From NCBI GenBank assembly GCA_964246015.1, contig CAXTPG010000004.1:1-64000 (forward strand): a stretch of 64,000 nucleotides of DNA, written 5' to 3'. Numbering within the stretch: position 1 is the first letter of the stretch; each line of letters begins with the position of its first letter. Positions 1-8,077 of this stretch are shown one piece after another. Made by a program: the position numbers and the translations under genes. This DNA comes from JBBROS01 sp964246015 (GTDB taxonomy: Bacteria > Pseudomonadota > Alphaproteobacteria > Acetobacterales > Acetobacteraceae). A model generated the notes under the pieces. The model did not search any database. It was not told the origin of the DNA and saw only the letters and a program-made list of their open reading frames with translations.

Positions 1-1
1 G

Positions 2-478
2 CCCGCCGCCCCCCCGGCCCCGCCCGCGCTGCAGGCCGCCGCGGCGCCCACCCCGCCCCCACGCCGTGGCGCCGCCGCCAACACCTATGTCGAAGGCCCG
101 GTGCCCCCCTTGCCCGCCGCCGCCCCCGGGCTGCCGAGCCTTGCCGGCATCCCGGCAGCGACCGTCGCCCCGGCCACGCCGCGGCCCCGCCCGCAGGTGG
201 AGGTCGGGTTCCTGCCCGCCTCCGCCGTGCTGCGGCCGGACGAGGACGCGGCGCTGCGGGGCCTGGCGGCGCGAAGGGCCGGGGGGACGATGGCGCTGCT
301 GGGCGGCGGCGACGCGCGGTCCGCGGCGCCCGACGCGCAGGCGGCGGCGCTGCCGCTGGCGTGGCGGCGCGCGCGGGCGATGGCTGACGTGCTGGTCGCG
401 GCCGGCGTGCCCGTATCGGCGATGCGGATCGACGCGGCGGCGCTGGGTCGCGGCGGCATCGTGCGTCTGGTAGAATGA
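2..478 (+). CDS. OmpA-like C-terminal fragment (5' end outside window)
   Basis: The reading frame is open from the left edge and stops at 476-478, so only the C-terminal 158 or so residues are visible. The first 50 residues are Pro/Ala-rich, like a periplasmic linker. The remainder resembles an OmpA/MotB peptidoglycan-binding fold: a V-x-F-type strand with 'LRPDEDAALRGLA', then a helix 'RRARAMADVLVAAGVP' (the usual R-A-x-x-V-x-x-x-L pattern) and a closing 'MRIDAAALGRGG' strand. This is a pattern match made by eye, with no discriminating catalytic residue. It lies 22 bp upstream of the alaC-like gene. The family is plausible; the full-length protein cannot be named. Confidence 0.5.
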   Translation, partial: PAAPPAPPALQAAAAPTPPPRRGAAANTYVEGPVPPLPAAAPGLPSLAGIPAATVAPATPRPRPQVEVGFLPASAVLRPDEDAALRGLAARRAGGTMALLGGGDARSAAPDAQAAALPLAWRRARAMADVLVAAGVPVSAMRIDAAALGRGGIVRLVE

Positions 479-500
479 ACGAATCGAAGCAGGTCTTGCC

Positions 501-1706
501 ATGAGCCAGGAATTTCACCGCATCCGCCGCATGCCGCCCTACGTGTTCGCCGAGGTGAACACCGCGAAGGCGCGCGCCCGGGCCGAGGGCGAGGACATCA
601 TCGACCTGGGCATGGGCAATCCCGACAGCGGCACGCCCGCGCACATCGTGGCGAAGCTGGTGGAGGCCGTGCAGGACCCCCGCACGCACCGCTACAGCAC
701 CAGCAAGGGCATCCCGGGGCTGCGCCGGGCACTGGCCGGCTACTACCAGCGCCGGTTCGACGTGACGCTGGACCCGGAAACCGAGGTCGTGGCCACCCTG
801 GGCAGCAAGGAGGGGCTGGCCAACCTGGCTGCCGCGATCACCAGCCCCGGCGACACCATCCTGGTACCCAACCCCAGCTACCCCATCCACCAGTTCGGCT
901 TCATCATCGCCGGCGCCAGCGTCCGCAGCATCCCGGCCACGCCCGACCACACGATGCTGGAGGCGCTGGACCGGGCCGTGCGGCACAGCGTGCCGAAGCC
1001 CACGGCGCTGATCGTGAACTTCCCCAGCAACCCGACCGCCTATCTCGCCGACCTGGATTTCTACAAGGAGGTCGTCGCGCTGTGCCGCAAGCACGAGATT
1101 TTTATTCTCAGCGATTTGGCCTATGCCGAGATCTACTTCGGCGACGTGCCTCCGCCCTCGATCCTGCAGATCCCCGGTGCCCGCGACATCACTGTCGAAT
1201 TCACGAGCCTGTCCAAAACCTATTCCATGCCCGGCTGGCGCATGGGCTTCGCCGCCGGCAATGCCCGCCTGATTTCGGCATTGGCGCGCATGAAGTCGTA
1301 TCTCGACTACGGCGCCTTCACGCCCATCCAGGTGGCGGCGACGGCGGCGCTCAACGGCCCGCAGGACTGCGTGGCCGAGATGCGCGCTTTGTATCGCGAA
1401 CGCCGGGACGTGCTGGTGCGCGGCCTGGTGGCCGCCGGCTGGGACGTGCCGATGCCCGACGGGTCGATGTTCGCCTGGGCGCCCATCCCGCCGCGCTTCG
1501 CCCATCTGGGCAGCGTCGAGTTCAGCAAGCTGCTGCTGGCGCGCGCGAAGGTGGCGGTCGCACCGGGGATCGGGTTCGGCGAGTATGGCGACACGCATGT
1601 CCGCATCGCGCTGGTGGAGAACACGCAGCGGTTGCGGCAGGCGGTGCGGAACATCCGCGGTTTCCTGGCCGGCGACAGCAACGTCGCGAACGAGGCGGCG
1701 GAGTGA
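501..1706 (+). CDS. alaC: AlaC-type PLP aminotransferase (alanine/LL-DAP aminotransferase family)
   Basis: A class I/II aminotransferase of 401 residues that should convert pyruvate and glutamate to alanine and 2-oxoglutarate in the cytoplasm. It follows Escherichia coli AlaC along its whole length: N-terminal 'RRMPPYVFAEVN', 'GMGNPDSGTP', 'YSTSKGIPGLRRA', 'GSKEGLANL', 'PNPSYPIH', and the PLP lysine K239 in 'SLSKTYSMPGWRMGF'. The C-terminal arginine that binds the substrate carboxylate is in 'DTHVRIALVEN'. Homologues are often labelled LL-diaminopimelate aminotransferase, and that activity cannot be excluded. It precedes homoserine dehydrogenase by 46 bp, an amino-acid biosynthesis pairing common in alphaproteobacteria. 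The shine-dalgarno sequence is weak (AGGTCTT). Confidence 0.9.
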   Translation: MSQEFHRIRRMPPYVFAEVNTAKARARAEGEDIIDLGMGNPDSGTPAHIVAKLVEAVQDPRTHRYSTSKGIPGLRRALAGYYQRRFDVTLDPETEVVATLGSKEGLANLAAAITSPGDTILVPNPSYPIHQFGFIIAGASVRSIPATPDHTMLEALDRAVRHSVPKPTALIVNFPSNPTAYLADLDFYKEVVALCRKHEIFILSDLAYAEIYFGDVPPPSILQIPGARDITVEFTSLSKTYSMPGWRMGFAAGNARLISALARMKSYLDYGAFTPIQVAATAALNGPQDCVAEMRALYRERRDVLVRGLVAAGWDVPMPDGSMFAWAPIPPRFAHLGSVEFSKLLLARAKVAVAPGIGFGEYGDTHVRIALVENTQRLRQAVRNIRGFLAGDSNVANEAAE

Positions 1707-1719
1707 GGGGCCCGCTTCT

Positions 1720-1746
1720 CCCTCTCCCCCTGGGAGAGGGCTTTTT
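1720..1746 (+). terminator. Hairpin with T-run between alaC and hom
   Basis: A 9-bp perfect stem (CCCTCTCCC / GGGAGAGGG) with a 3-nt loop is followed by C and five T residues, which is the layout of an intrinsic terminator. It ends only 6 bp before the hom start codon, so it would also cover the hom ribosome-binding region. It may act as an attenuator or partial terminator, or it may simply be one of the CCCTCTCCC-type intergenic repeats common in GC-rich genomes. Confidence 0.55.
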
Positions 1747-1752
1747 CTCGTC

Positions 1753-3030
1753 ATGAAACCGTTGTCCATCGGCGTTGCCGGCCTCGGCACGGTCGGCGCG
1801 GGGGTGCTGACGCTGCTGCGGGACAATGCCGGCCTCGTCGCCGCCCGCGCGGGCCGCCCGGTCGTCGTCTCCGCCGTCAGCGCCAGGGACCGCACCCGCG
1901 ACCGCGGCGTGTCCCTCGATGGGCTCGGCTGGCACAACGACCCCGTGTCCCTTGCGCATGACCCTGCCGTCGATGTCGTCGTCGAGCTGATCGGCGGAAG
2001 CGAAGGCCCGGCCCGCACCCTGGTCGAAGCCGCTCTCCGCGCCGGCAAGCCCGTCGTCACCGCCAACAAGGCGCTGCTGGCCGTCCACGGCGCCGGCCTC
2101 GCCACCCTCGCCGGGGACACCCCCCTGGCGTTCGAGGCCGCGGTGGCCGGCGGCATCCCCGTCATCAAGGCCCTGCGCGAGGGGCTGGCCGGCAACCGCA
2201 TCGACCGCGTCGCCGGCATCCTGAACGGCACCTGCAACTACATCCTGACCGTCATGCGCGAGCAGGGGCGGGAGTTCGCCGACGTGCTCGCCGACGCGCA
2301 ACGCCTGGGCTACGCCGAAAGCGACCCGAGCTTCGACGTCGATGGCGTCGACGCCGCCCACAAGCTGGCCATCCTCGCCGCGCTCGCCTTCAACCGGCCC
2401 GTCGATTTCGCGGCCGTGCATGTCGAGGGCATCCGCGGCGTGTCGGCCACCGACATCGCGTTCGCGAACGAGCTGGGGTACCGGATCAAGCTGCTCGGCA
2501 TCGCCCGGCGCACGGCGGACGGCATCGAGAGCCGGGTTCACCCCTGCATGGTGCCGCTGTCGTCGCCCATCGCCCGCGTGGATGGCGTGTTCAACGCGGT
2601 GGTGGCGGAGGGCGACTTCGTGGGCCGGGTTATGCTGGAGGGCCGCGGCGCGGGCGCCGGGCCGACCGCGAGCGCCGTCGTTGCCGACCTCATCGACATC
2701 GCCCGCGGCCGGGCCGCGCCGCTGTGGGGCGCTTCGACGCTGTCCGAGCTGCCGAACGTGCCCATGGAGGCGCATCACGGCGCCTATTACCTCCGTTTGA
2801 TGGTCGTCGATCGGCCCGGCGTGATCGCCGACGTCACGGCGGCCTTGCGCGACTCGGGCGTCAGCCTCGAAAGCATGCTTCAGCGCGGCCGCGCGCCGGG
2901 CGAGGCCGTGCCCGTCGTCCTGGTCACGCATGAAACCAACGAGGCCGCCATGCGCGCCGCGTGCTCGCTGATCGCCGCCCTGGACGCGGTGCTGGAACCC
3001 CCGGCGCTGATCCGCATCGAACCGGGCTGA
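1753..3030 (+). CDS. hom: homoserine dehydrogenase
   Basis: NAD(P)-dependent reduction of aspartate semialdehyde to homoserine, the branch point to threonine and methionine. The 425-residue protein begins with a Rossmann motif 'GVAGLGTVGAGV' and contains the central catalytic region 'AAVAGGIPVIKALREGL', then 'GILNGTCNYILT' and 'DVDGVDAAHKLAIL', which matches the HomDH family signature. A C-terminal ACT domain ('YYLRLMVVDRPGVIADVT') suggests threonine feedback control. The frame stays open upstream to 1585, but the ATG at 1753 places the Rossmann strand at residue 4, as in homologues. The terminator-like hairpin at 1720-1746 abuts the start and could tune its expression. Confidence 0.95.
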   Translation: MKPLSIGVAGLGTVGAGVLTLLRDNAGLVAARAGRPVVVSAVSARDRTRDRGVSLDGLGWHNDPVSLAHDPAVDVVVELIGGSEGPARTLVEAALRAGKPVVTANKALLAVHGAGLATLAGDTPLAFEAAVAGGIPVIKALREGLAGNRIDRVAGILNGTCNYILTVMREQGREFADVLADAQRLGYAESDPSFDVDGVDAAHKLAILAALAFNRPVDFAAVHVEGIRGVSATDIAFANELGYRIKLLGIARRTADGIESRVHPCMVPLSSPIARVDGVFNAVVAEGDFVGRVMLEGRGAGAGPTASAVVADLIDIARGRAAPLWGASTLSELPNVPMEAHHGAYYLRLMVVDRPGVIADVTAALRDSGVSLESMLQRGRAPGEAVPVVLVTHETNEAAMRAACSLIAALDAVLEPPALIRIEPG

Positions 3031-3048
3031 CCGTCACCCGTCCCTGCC

Positions 3049-3119
3049 GGGAGGGGCGAGGGTGGGGCCGGACGCACAAGGACGCCTCACGCAGGAGGCA
3101 CCCACCCCCGGCCCCTCCC
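3049..3119. repeat. Long imperfect inverted repeat between hom and glpX
   Basis: The left arm at 3049-3067 (GGGAGGGGCGAGGGTGGGG) pairs with the right arm at 3101-3119 (CCCACCCCCGGCCCCTCCC), leaving a loop of about 33 nt. A second small hairpin follows (CCCTCC..GGAGGG, 3114-3130). There is no T-run. It resembles the GC-rich dispersed stem-loops found elsewhere in this window and fills the 118-bp hom-glpX gap. Confidence 0.6.
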
Positions 3120-3148
3120 TGAGAGGGAGGGGAGAAGAGGAGACGACC

Positions 3149-4132
3149 ATGAACACGCGTCCCGAGATCGGCAACGACCGCAACCTCGCCCTCGACCTCG
3201 TCCGCGTCACCGAGGCCGCGGCGCTGGCCGCCTCCCGCTGGATGGGCCGCGGCAAGAAGAACGAGGCGGACGGGGCGGCGGTGGAGGGGATGCGCCGGGC
3301 CTTCGACAGCGTCGCCATCGACGGCACCGTCGTGATCGGCGAGGGCGAGATGGACGAGGCGCCCATGCTGTACATCGGCGAGAAGGTGGGCGCCGGCGGC
3401 CCGGCCATGGACATCGCGGTCGATCCGCTGGAAGGCACCAGCATCACCGCCAAGGGCGGCCCCAACGCGCTGGCGGTCGTCGCGCTGGCCGAGCACGGCA
3501 ACTTCCTGCATGCGCCCGACATCTACATGGACAAGATCGCCGTGGGCGGCGGGCTGCCCGATGGCGTCGTCGACCTCGACGCCCCGGTCGCCGAGAACCT
3601 CCGCAACCTGGCCCGCGCCAAGAAGTGCGACGTCGGCGACCTCGTCGTCTGCATGCTGGAGCGGGAGCGCCACGCGGAGCTGCTGGCGCGGTGCCGGGAG
3701 GCGGGTGCGCGGATCATGCTGCTGGGCGACGGCGACGTGGCCGGCGTGATCGCGGCCGCCATGCCGGAGGGCGGGATCGACATCTACATGGGCAGCGGCG
3801 GCGCGCCGGAGGGCGTGCTGGCGGCCGCCGCCCTGCGGTGCATCGGGGGGCAGATGCAGGGCCGGCTGATGTACGAGGACGACAGCCAGATCGCCCGGGC
3901 GCGGGAGATGGGGGTCAGCGACCCCAGGCACAAATACACCGTGACCGAGATGGCGAAGGGCGACGTGATGTTCGCCGCCACCGGCGTCACCTCGGGCGCC
4001 ATGCTGAAGGGTGTGCGCCGCTTCACCAACGGCGCCTTCACGCACTCGATGGTCATGCGCAGCAAGTCCGGCACCGTCCGCTACATCGAGGCGCACCACA
4101 ACTTCGAGACGAAGACCTGGCAGCCGGAGTGA
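3149..4132 (+). CDS. glpX: class II fructose-1,6-bisphosphatase
   Basis: Hydrolyses fructose 1,6-bisphosphate to fructose 6-phosphate for gluconeogenesis. The protein is 327 residues, the normal GlpX length. Recognisable elements are 'ASRWMGRGKKNEADGAA', the metal/phosphate motif 'GEGEMDEAPMLYIGE', 'VDPLEGTSITAKGGPNA' (the D-P-L-E-G-T signature), and 'YMGSGGAPEGVLAAAALRC'. A purine-rich ribosome-binding stretch (GGGGAGAAGAGGAGA) precedes the ATG at 3149. The frame is open further upstream but that section is the inverted repeat, so the ATG is preferred. Its stop overlaps the GTG start of recJ by 4 nt, indicating translational coupling. Confidence 0.95.
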   Translation: MNTRPEIGNDRNLALDLVRVTEAAALAASRWMGRGKKNEADGAAVEGMRRAFDSVAIDGTVVIGEGEMDEAPMLYIGEKVGAGGPAMDIAVDPLEGTSITAKGGPNALAVVALAEHGNFLHAPDIYMDKIAVGGGLPDGVVDLDAPVAENLRNLARAKKCDVGDLVVCMLERERHAELLARCREAGARIMLLGDGDVAGVIAAAMPEGGIDIYMGSGGAPEGVLAAAALRCIGGQMQGRLMYEDDSQIARAREMGVSDPRHKYTVTEMAKGDVMFAATGVTSGAMLKGVRRFTNGAFTHSMVMRSKSGTVRYIEAHHNFETKTWQPE

Positions 4133-5907
4133 GCGATCCCGCGTCCGCGCATGCGCTGGGGGTCGATGCCAGCCTGACGGGCCGGCGCTGGGTGATGCGC
4201 AGGGCCGAGGACCGGGTCGGCCTGGGCATCGCGCAGCGGCTGGGGCTGCCGGAGATCGTGGGCCGGCTGCTGGCGGCCCGGGGGGTCGAGATCGAGGCGG
4301 CCGGGCACTTCCTGGAGCCGACGCTGCGGGCGCTGCTGCCCGATCCCTCGGTGCTGGCCGACATGGACGTGGCGGCGGATCGCCTCGCCCGCGCCGTCCG
4401 GCATGCCGAGACGGTGGGGGTGTTCGGCGACTACGACGTCGATGGCGCGTGCAGCTCGGCCGTCATCGTGCGCCTGCTGCGGGGGCTGGGCTGCACCGTC
4501 GTCACCCATGTCCCCGACCGGCTGCTGGAGGGCTACGGCCCCAATGGCCCGGCGCTGCTGGGCCTGGTGGGGCAGGGGGCGACGCTCGTCGTCTGCGTCG
4601 ATTGCGGCACGGCGGCGGCCCTGGCGCTTTCGGCCGTGGCGGGGAAGGCCGACGTCGTCGTGCTGGACCACCATGCGTGCGAGGGCGCGCCGCCGCCGGT
4701 GCTGGCGACCGTGAACCCCAACCGGCTGGATTGCGGCAGCGGCCTGCGGGGGCTGTGCGCGGCGGGCGTCGCGTTCATGGCGGCTGTCGCGACGGTGCGG
4801 ACGCTGCGCCGGGCGGGGTGGTTCACGGGCCGGGCCGAGCCGGATCTGCGGGACCTGCTCGACCTCGTCGCCCTTGCGACCGTCTGCGACGTCATGCCGC
4901 TGGTGGGGCTCAACCGTGCCCTGGTGGTGCAGGGGCTGCGGGTCATGGCGCGGCGCGACCGGCCTGGCATCGCCGCGCTGCTGACCGCCGCCGCGTCTGC
5001 CGAGGCGCCCACGGCCATGACGCTGGGGTTCGCGCTGGGTCCCCGCATCAACGCGGCGGGACGGATCAGCGACGCGGGGCTGGGCCTGCGGCTGCTGCTG
5101 ACCGAGGACCCGGACGAGGCGCAGCGCATCGCCGTGCTGCTGGACGCGACCAACCGCGAGCGGCGGGAGGTGGAGGCCGGGATGATGCAGTCCGCGCTGG
5201 ACCAGGCGGCCGTGCTGGACGCGGCCGGGCACGCGGCCCTGCTGGTGTGCGGCGCGGGGTGGCACCCCGGCGTGGTGGGCATCGTCGCGGGCCGTCTGAA
5301 GGAGCGGCACAACCGTCCTGCGCTGGTGGGCGCAGTCATCGACGGGATCGTGCGGGGCAGCGGCCGGTCCGTGCCCGGGGTCGATCTGGGCCGGGCCATC
5401 ATGGCTGCCCGCAGCGAGGGGCTGCTGCTGACCGGCGGGGGCCATGCGATGGCGGCCGGGTTCAGCCTGGCGGAAGACGGGGTGGCGACGTTCCAGGCGT
5501 TCCTCGACGATCGGCTGGCGCATGCCAGGCTGCTGCCCCGCGCGGCCGACCTGGCGGTCGAGGGCACGATCGCCGTGCCGGGGGCGACGTTGGAGCTGGC
5601 CCAACACCTGCAGCGGCTGGCCCCGTACGGCCATGGCAACGAGGAGCCGATCTTTGCGCTGACCCGCGCCCGCGTGATCCGCGCCGACCGCATCGGCAAG
5701 GACGGCGCCACCGTGCGCGCGACCGTGGAAGGGGAGGGCGGCGGCCCTCGCCTGAAGGCGATGCTGTTCCGCGCGGGCGAGGGGCCGTTGGCGGCGGCGC
5801 TGCTGGACCGCGGCGCCCCGCTGCACCTGGCCGGCCACCTGCGCGCGGAGACGTGGAACGGCACGACGACCGCCAGCTTCTTCGTCGCGGACGCCGCGCC
5901 GGCTTGA
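4129..5907 (+). CDS. recJ: single-stranded-DNA-specific 5'-3' exonuclease RecJ
   Basis: Degrades single-stranded DNA 5' to 3' in recombination and mismatch repair. The 592 residues carry the DHH-phosphoesterase motifs in order: motif I D101-Y-D-V-D105, 'VCVDCGT', the D180-H-H motif in 'VVLDHHACEG', 'GFALGPRINAAGRISDA', and the DHHA1 'TGGGHAMAAGFSL'. The C-terminal OB-like domain ends the protein. The start is GTG at 4129, overlapping the glpX stop (GTGA). No in-frame ATG lies nearby, and the N-terminal 'GRRWVMRR' expected of RecJ follows shortly after. Length is typical for alphaproteobacterial RecJ. Confidence 0.95.
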   Translation: MSDPASAHALGVDASLTGRRWVMRRAEDRVGLGIAQRLGLPEIVGRLLAARGVEIEAAGHFLEPTLRALLPDPSVLADMDVAADRLARAVRHAETVGVFGDYDVDGACSSAVIVRLLRGLGCTVVTHVPDRLLEGYGPNGPALLGLVGQGATLVVCVDCGTAAALALSAVAGKADVVVLDHHACEGAPPPVLATVNPNRLDCGSGLRGLCAAGVAFMAAVATVRTLRRAGWFTGRAEPDLRDLLDLVALATVCDVMPLVGLNRALVVQGLRVMARRDRPGIAALLTAAASAEAPTAMTLGFALGPRINAAGRISDAGLGLRLLLTEDPDEAQRIAVLLDATNRERREVEAGMMQSALDQAAVLDAAGHAALLVCGAGWHPGVVGIVAGRLKERHNRPALVGAVIDGIVRGSGRSVPGVDLGRAIMAARSEGLLLTGGGHAMAAGFSLAEDGVATFQAFLDDRLAHARLLPRAADLAVEGTIAVPGATLELAQHLQRLAPYGHGNEEPIFALTRARVIRADRIGKDGATVRATVEGEGGGPRLKAMLFRAGEGPLAAALLDRGAPLHLAGHLRAETWNGTTTASFFVADAAPA

Positions 5908-5944
5908 CCCGGCACGCCCTGCCGGGCTACGCGGAGCGCGGCCC

Positions 5945-6020
5945 GTCCCGTTCGTCTAGAGGCCTAGGACACGGCCCTTTCAAGGCTGTAACACGGGTTC
6001 GAATCCCGTACGGGGCACCA
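5945..6020 (+). tRNA. tRNA-Glu (anticodon TTC)
   Basis: A complete 76-nt cloverleaf with an encoded CCA end. The acceptor stem GTCCCGT pairs with ACGGGGC (one T-G wobble), the D-arm is GTCTAGAGGCCTAGGAC, the anticodon stem CGGCC/GGCTG closes the loop CTTTCAA with anticodon TTC, and the T-arm contains CGGGTTCGAATCCCG. It lies 37 bp after recJ. The T-rich stretch just downstream (GGTTTTCTT) may end transcription. Confidence 0.97.
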
Positions 6021-6088
6021 GGGTTTTCTTCCGGTGTTGATCGGCCCAATTCTGGTCCGCTGGGGGCGAGGCCCACCGTCACGCGTCC

Positions 6089-7876
6089 CTATGCCGGCGG
6101 GGCCAGTACCGAGGCTTCCGGCAGGCCGGCCGCCCGGCGCAGGCCGGCGTCGACCACTGCCTCGTTGAAGGACTTCGACACGTAGTCCAGCCCAGCCTCC
6201 CGGCATGCGGCGAACAACCCAGGGTCGTCGTGCAGGCGCAGGATGGCGTCGGCCAGCCCGGCGGCGTCCGCTGCCACCAGGTCGCGCAGGGGCGCCGGCA
6301 GATCGAACCCCTCTGCCGCGATCGGGGAACAGACGCACGGCACACCCATGGCGAGGCTGTCCGCGACCTTGCCCTTCAGCCCGGCGCCGTAGGCCAGGGG
6401 CGCCACGGTCAGCCGCACCCGGCCGAGCAGGTCGGACAAGGCGTCGATGCGCCCGATGGCGTGGATGCGCGGATCGTTCCCTTGCATGAGCATCTGCGGC
6501 ATGTCGGCGCCCGCCAGGGTGCAGACGATGTCCGGGCCGCTCGCCCAGACGAGGGGGAGCACCTCGTCGCGCAGCCAAAGCGCCGCATCGAGGTTCGGCG
6601 GATGCGAGTAGCTGCCGATGAAGGCCACCCCGCTCCGCTCGGCGAACGGGCGTGGCGTCGGGGCGACCGGGACGTGCCACGGCACCACCTCGATCTGGCC
6701 ATGCGGCAGGGCCTTTCGCAGGATGGCCGCCTCCACCGCCGAATGCGTGATGACCGCGTGGCACCCGGCCGCGGCCGCGATCTCGGCCTGGTGCACCAGT
6801 TGCGCGTGCGCCACCAGGTCGGTCCGCTCCTCCACCCGGCCTTGCCGTGCCAGGCGCATGCCGTGCAGGTCGGCGACGCTGTAGATCCGGCGCGTGCGGG
6901 GCATGGAGTGCCGGGCCATGGCGACGTAGCGGGCAGCGGGCTCGTGCCTGTGGATGTAGACGAGGTCGAACTCCGTCCCCTCCCGGCGCATGACCTCCTC
7001 CACGGAGGCGTACCAGGGCTCGGTCGCGGCGGCGACGCCCAGGGCCTCCAGGGCGCGTGCGCCCGCGCCGCTCCGCATGTCGGCGGGGGCGAACAGGACG
7101 TCGAACCCCAGGCGGCGCAACGACGCCATGTGCGAGAGGAGGGCGTGCGATCCCGCGTCGCGGTCGGGCACGGGCATGGCCTCGTCGATGACCAGCGCGC
7201 GCATGGGCACGCGGGCGGGCTCGGGCCCGTCCTCCTCCCGCCAGCGCCATTTGCGGGCCCGTTGCGCCGCGCGTGCCGAGCGGAACGACCGGCGGTCGGA
7301 CAGGCGCTGCACCAGCCGGTTCGCCTGGCGGGCGGCGAATTCCGCCCTCGCCCACAATTCCGCGTCGGTGCCCGGGCTGTCGAACAGCGCGACCATGGCC
7401 GCGCTGACGGGGGCGGTGAGCTGGAGCGGGGCCTCCAGGCGGACTGGCGACTGCTTCAGCTCCGTTCCGGTCGCGTCGTCCAGCACGGCGATGAGGCGGG
7501 TCCCGAGCGGCGGCTTGAACTCGTCCCGAAGCTCGAAGCCGTACCGCCCGGTGCCGTATCCGGCCACCGCCAGGTCGACGCGATAGGTGTTCGCGACCAC
7601 GCGGGCGATGACCTGGCCATCGGCCAGGATGCGCACCGTCGCTGCCTCGAGCGGCCGGTCCGGGTACCACGCCCAGCCCCTGAGCCAGTCGAACGTCGCG
7701 AAGTCGAGGTAGCCGTCCACCGATGCGGCCGGGCTCGATCCCGGTGCGCCCGCCGCTGGATCGGCGGGCGGACCGGGCGACGGACCGGTCGACAGATTGG
7801 GCGAGGCCGCGCCCGGCGGCGGTGCCGGCGCTGCTTCGTTCTCCGGCGTGACTGCTTGCGATATGTCTGGGTCCAT
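6089..7876 (-). CDS. GT4-type glycosyltransferase with N-terminal beta domain
   Basis: A soluble 595-residue protein. Residues 1-50 are a disordered Pro/Ala/Gly tract. Residues of about 53-145 form a small domain ('FDWLRGWAWYPDRPLEAA', 'ANTYRVDLAVAGYGTGRYGF') of a type often seen fused to glycosyltransferases in Acetobacteraceae. From about residue 225 it looks like a GT-B glycosyltransferase: 'DEAMPVPDRDAGSHALLSHM', 'FIGSYSHPPNLDAALWL', and the C-terminal nucleotide-sugar segment 'LTVAPLAYGAGLKGKVADSL' followed by 'GVPCVCSPIAAEG'. Donor and acceptor are unknown. Its position, divergent from the Hint protein and near the heptosyltransferase, suggests it modifies the same surface product. It faces the tRNA and has no operon partner. 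Confidence 0.8.
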   Translation of the reverse strand: MDPDISQAVTPENEAAPAPPPGAASPNLSTGPSPGPPADPAAGAPGSSPAASVDGYLDFATFDWLRGWAWYPDRPLEAATVRILADGQVIARVVANTYRVDLAVAGYGTGRYGFELRDEFKPPLGTRLIAVLDDATGTELKQSPVRLEAPLQLTAPVSAAMVALFDSPGTDAELWARAEFAARQANRLVQRLSDRRSFRSARAAQRARKWRWREEDGPEPARVPMRALVIDEAMPVPDRDAGSHALLSHMASLRRLGFDVLFAPADMRSGAGARALEALGVAAATEPWYASVEEVMRREGTEFDLVYIHRHEPAARYVAMARHSMPRTRRIYSVADLHGMRLARQGRVEERTDLVAHAQLVHQAEIAAAAGCHAVITHSAVEAAILRKALPHGQIEVVPWHVPVAPTPRPFAERSGVAFIGSYSHPPNLDAALWLRDEVLPLVWASGPDIVCTLAGADMPQMLMQGNDPRIHAIGRIDALSDLLGRVRLTVAPLAYGAGLKGKVADSLAMGVPCVCSPIAAEGFDLPAPLRDLVAADAAGLADAILRLHDDPGLFAACREAGLDYVSKSFNEAVVDAGLRRAAGLPEASVLAPPA

Positions 7877-7993
7877 CCGAGTCTCGACGGTGCGCGTGCA
7901 CGTGGGTTGCCGGCCTGCCGACGCTGCGGCCCTGCGGTGGGAGCACGTCGGCGGGTCGCCGGCCCAGGGGTCCGGTCCGTGGCCGCGACAGTC

Positions 7994-8077
7994 TTGCCGA
8001 TGCGGCGTGGGAACGCAAAACGGCGTGGCGCTTAATAAGAGTTTACGATTGCGGGCGTTTAACGGTAAACAAACGTT
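7994..8077 (+). promoter_or_regulatory. AT-rich divergent promoter region with palindrome
   Basis: The 201-bp gap between the divergent glycosyltransferase and Hint genes ends in an AT-rich patch (8031-8077) that stands out in this GC-rich sequence. It contains the inverted repeat GTTTA-ACGG-TAAAC at 8057-8070, nested between CGTTT (8056-8060) and AAACG (8071-8075), immediately before the ATG at 8078. No obvious Shine-Dalgarno sequence separates the palindrome from the start codon. It could be an operator or a short mRNA hairpin. Confidence 0.45.

Noticed and set aside
1522..2931. Long minus-strand frame across the hom gene
   Set aside because: Asp/Gly/His/Arg-rich low-complexity product, typical of the antisense of GC-rich coding sequence, while the + strand encodes a complete homoserine dehydrogenase.
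6035..6048. TTGATCGGCCCAA as an FNR-type box after the tRNA
   Set aside because: Only one half-site matches; the second half lacks ATCAA and there is no promoter context.
5964..8018. A 684-codon minus-strand frame over the glycosyltransferase
   Set aside because: It is another frame of the same strand with an Arg/Gly/Pro-biased product, crossing the tRNA; the 595-residue frame has recognisable motifs.
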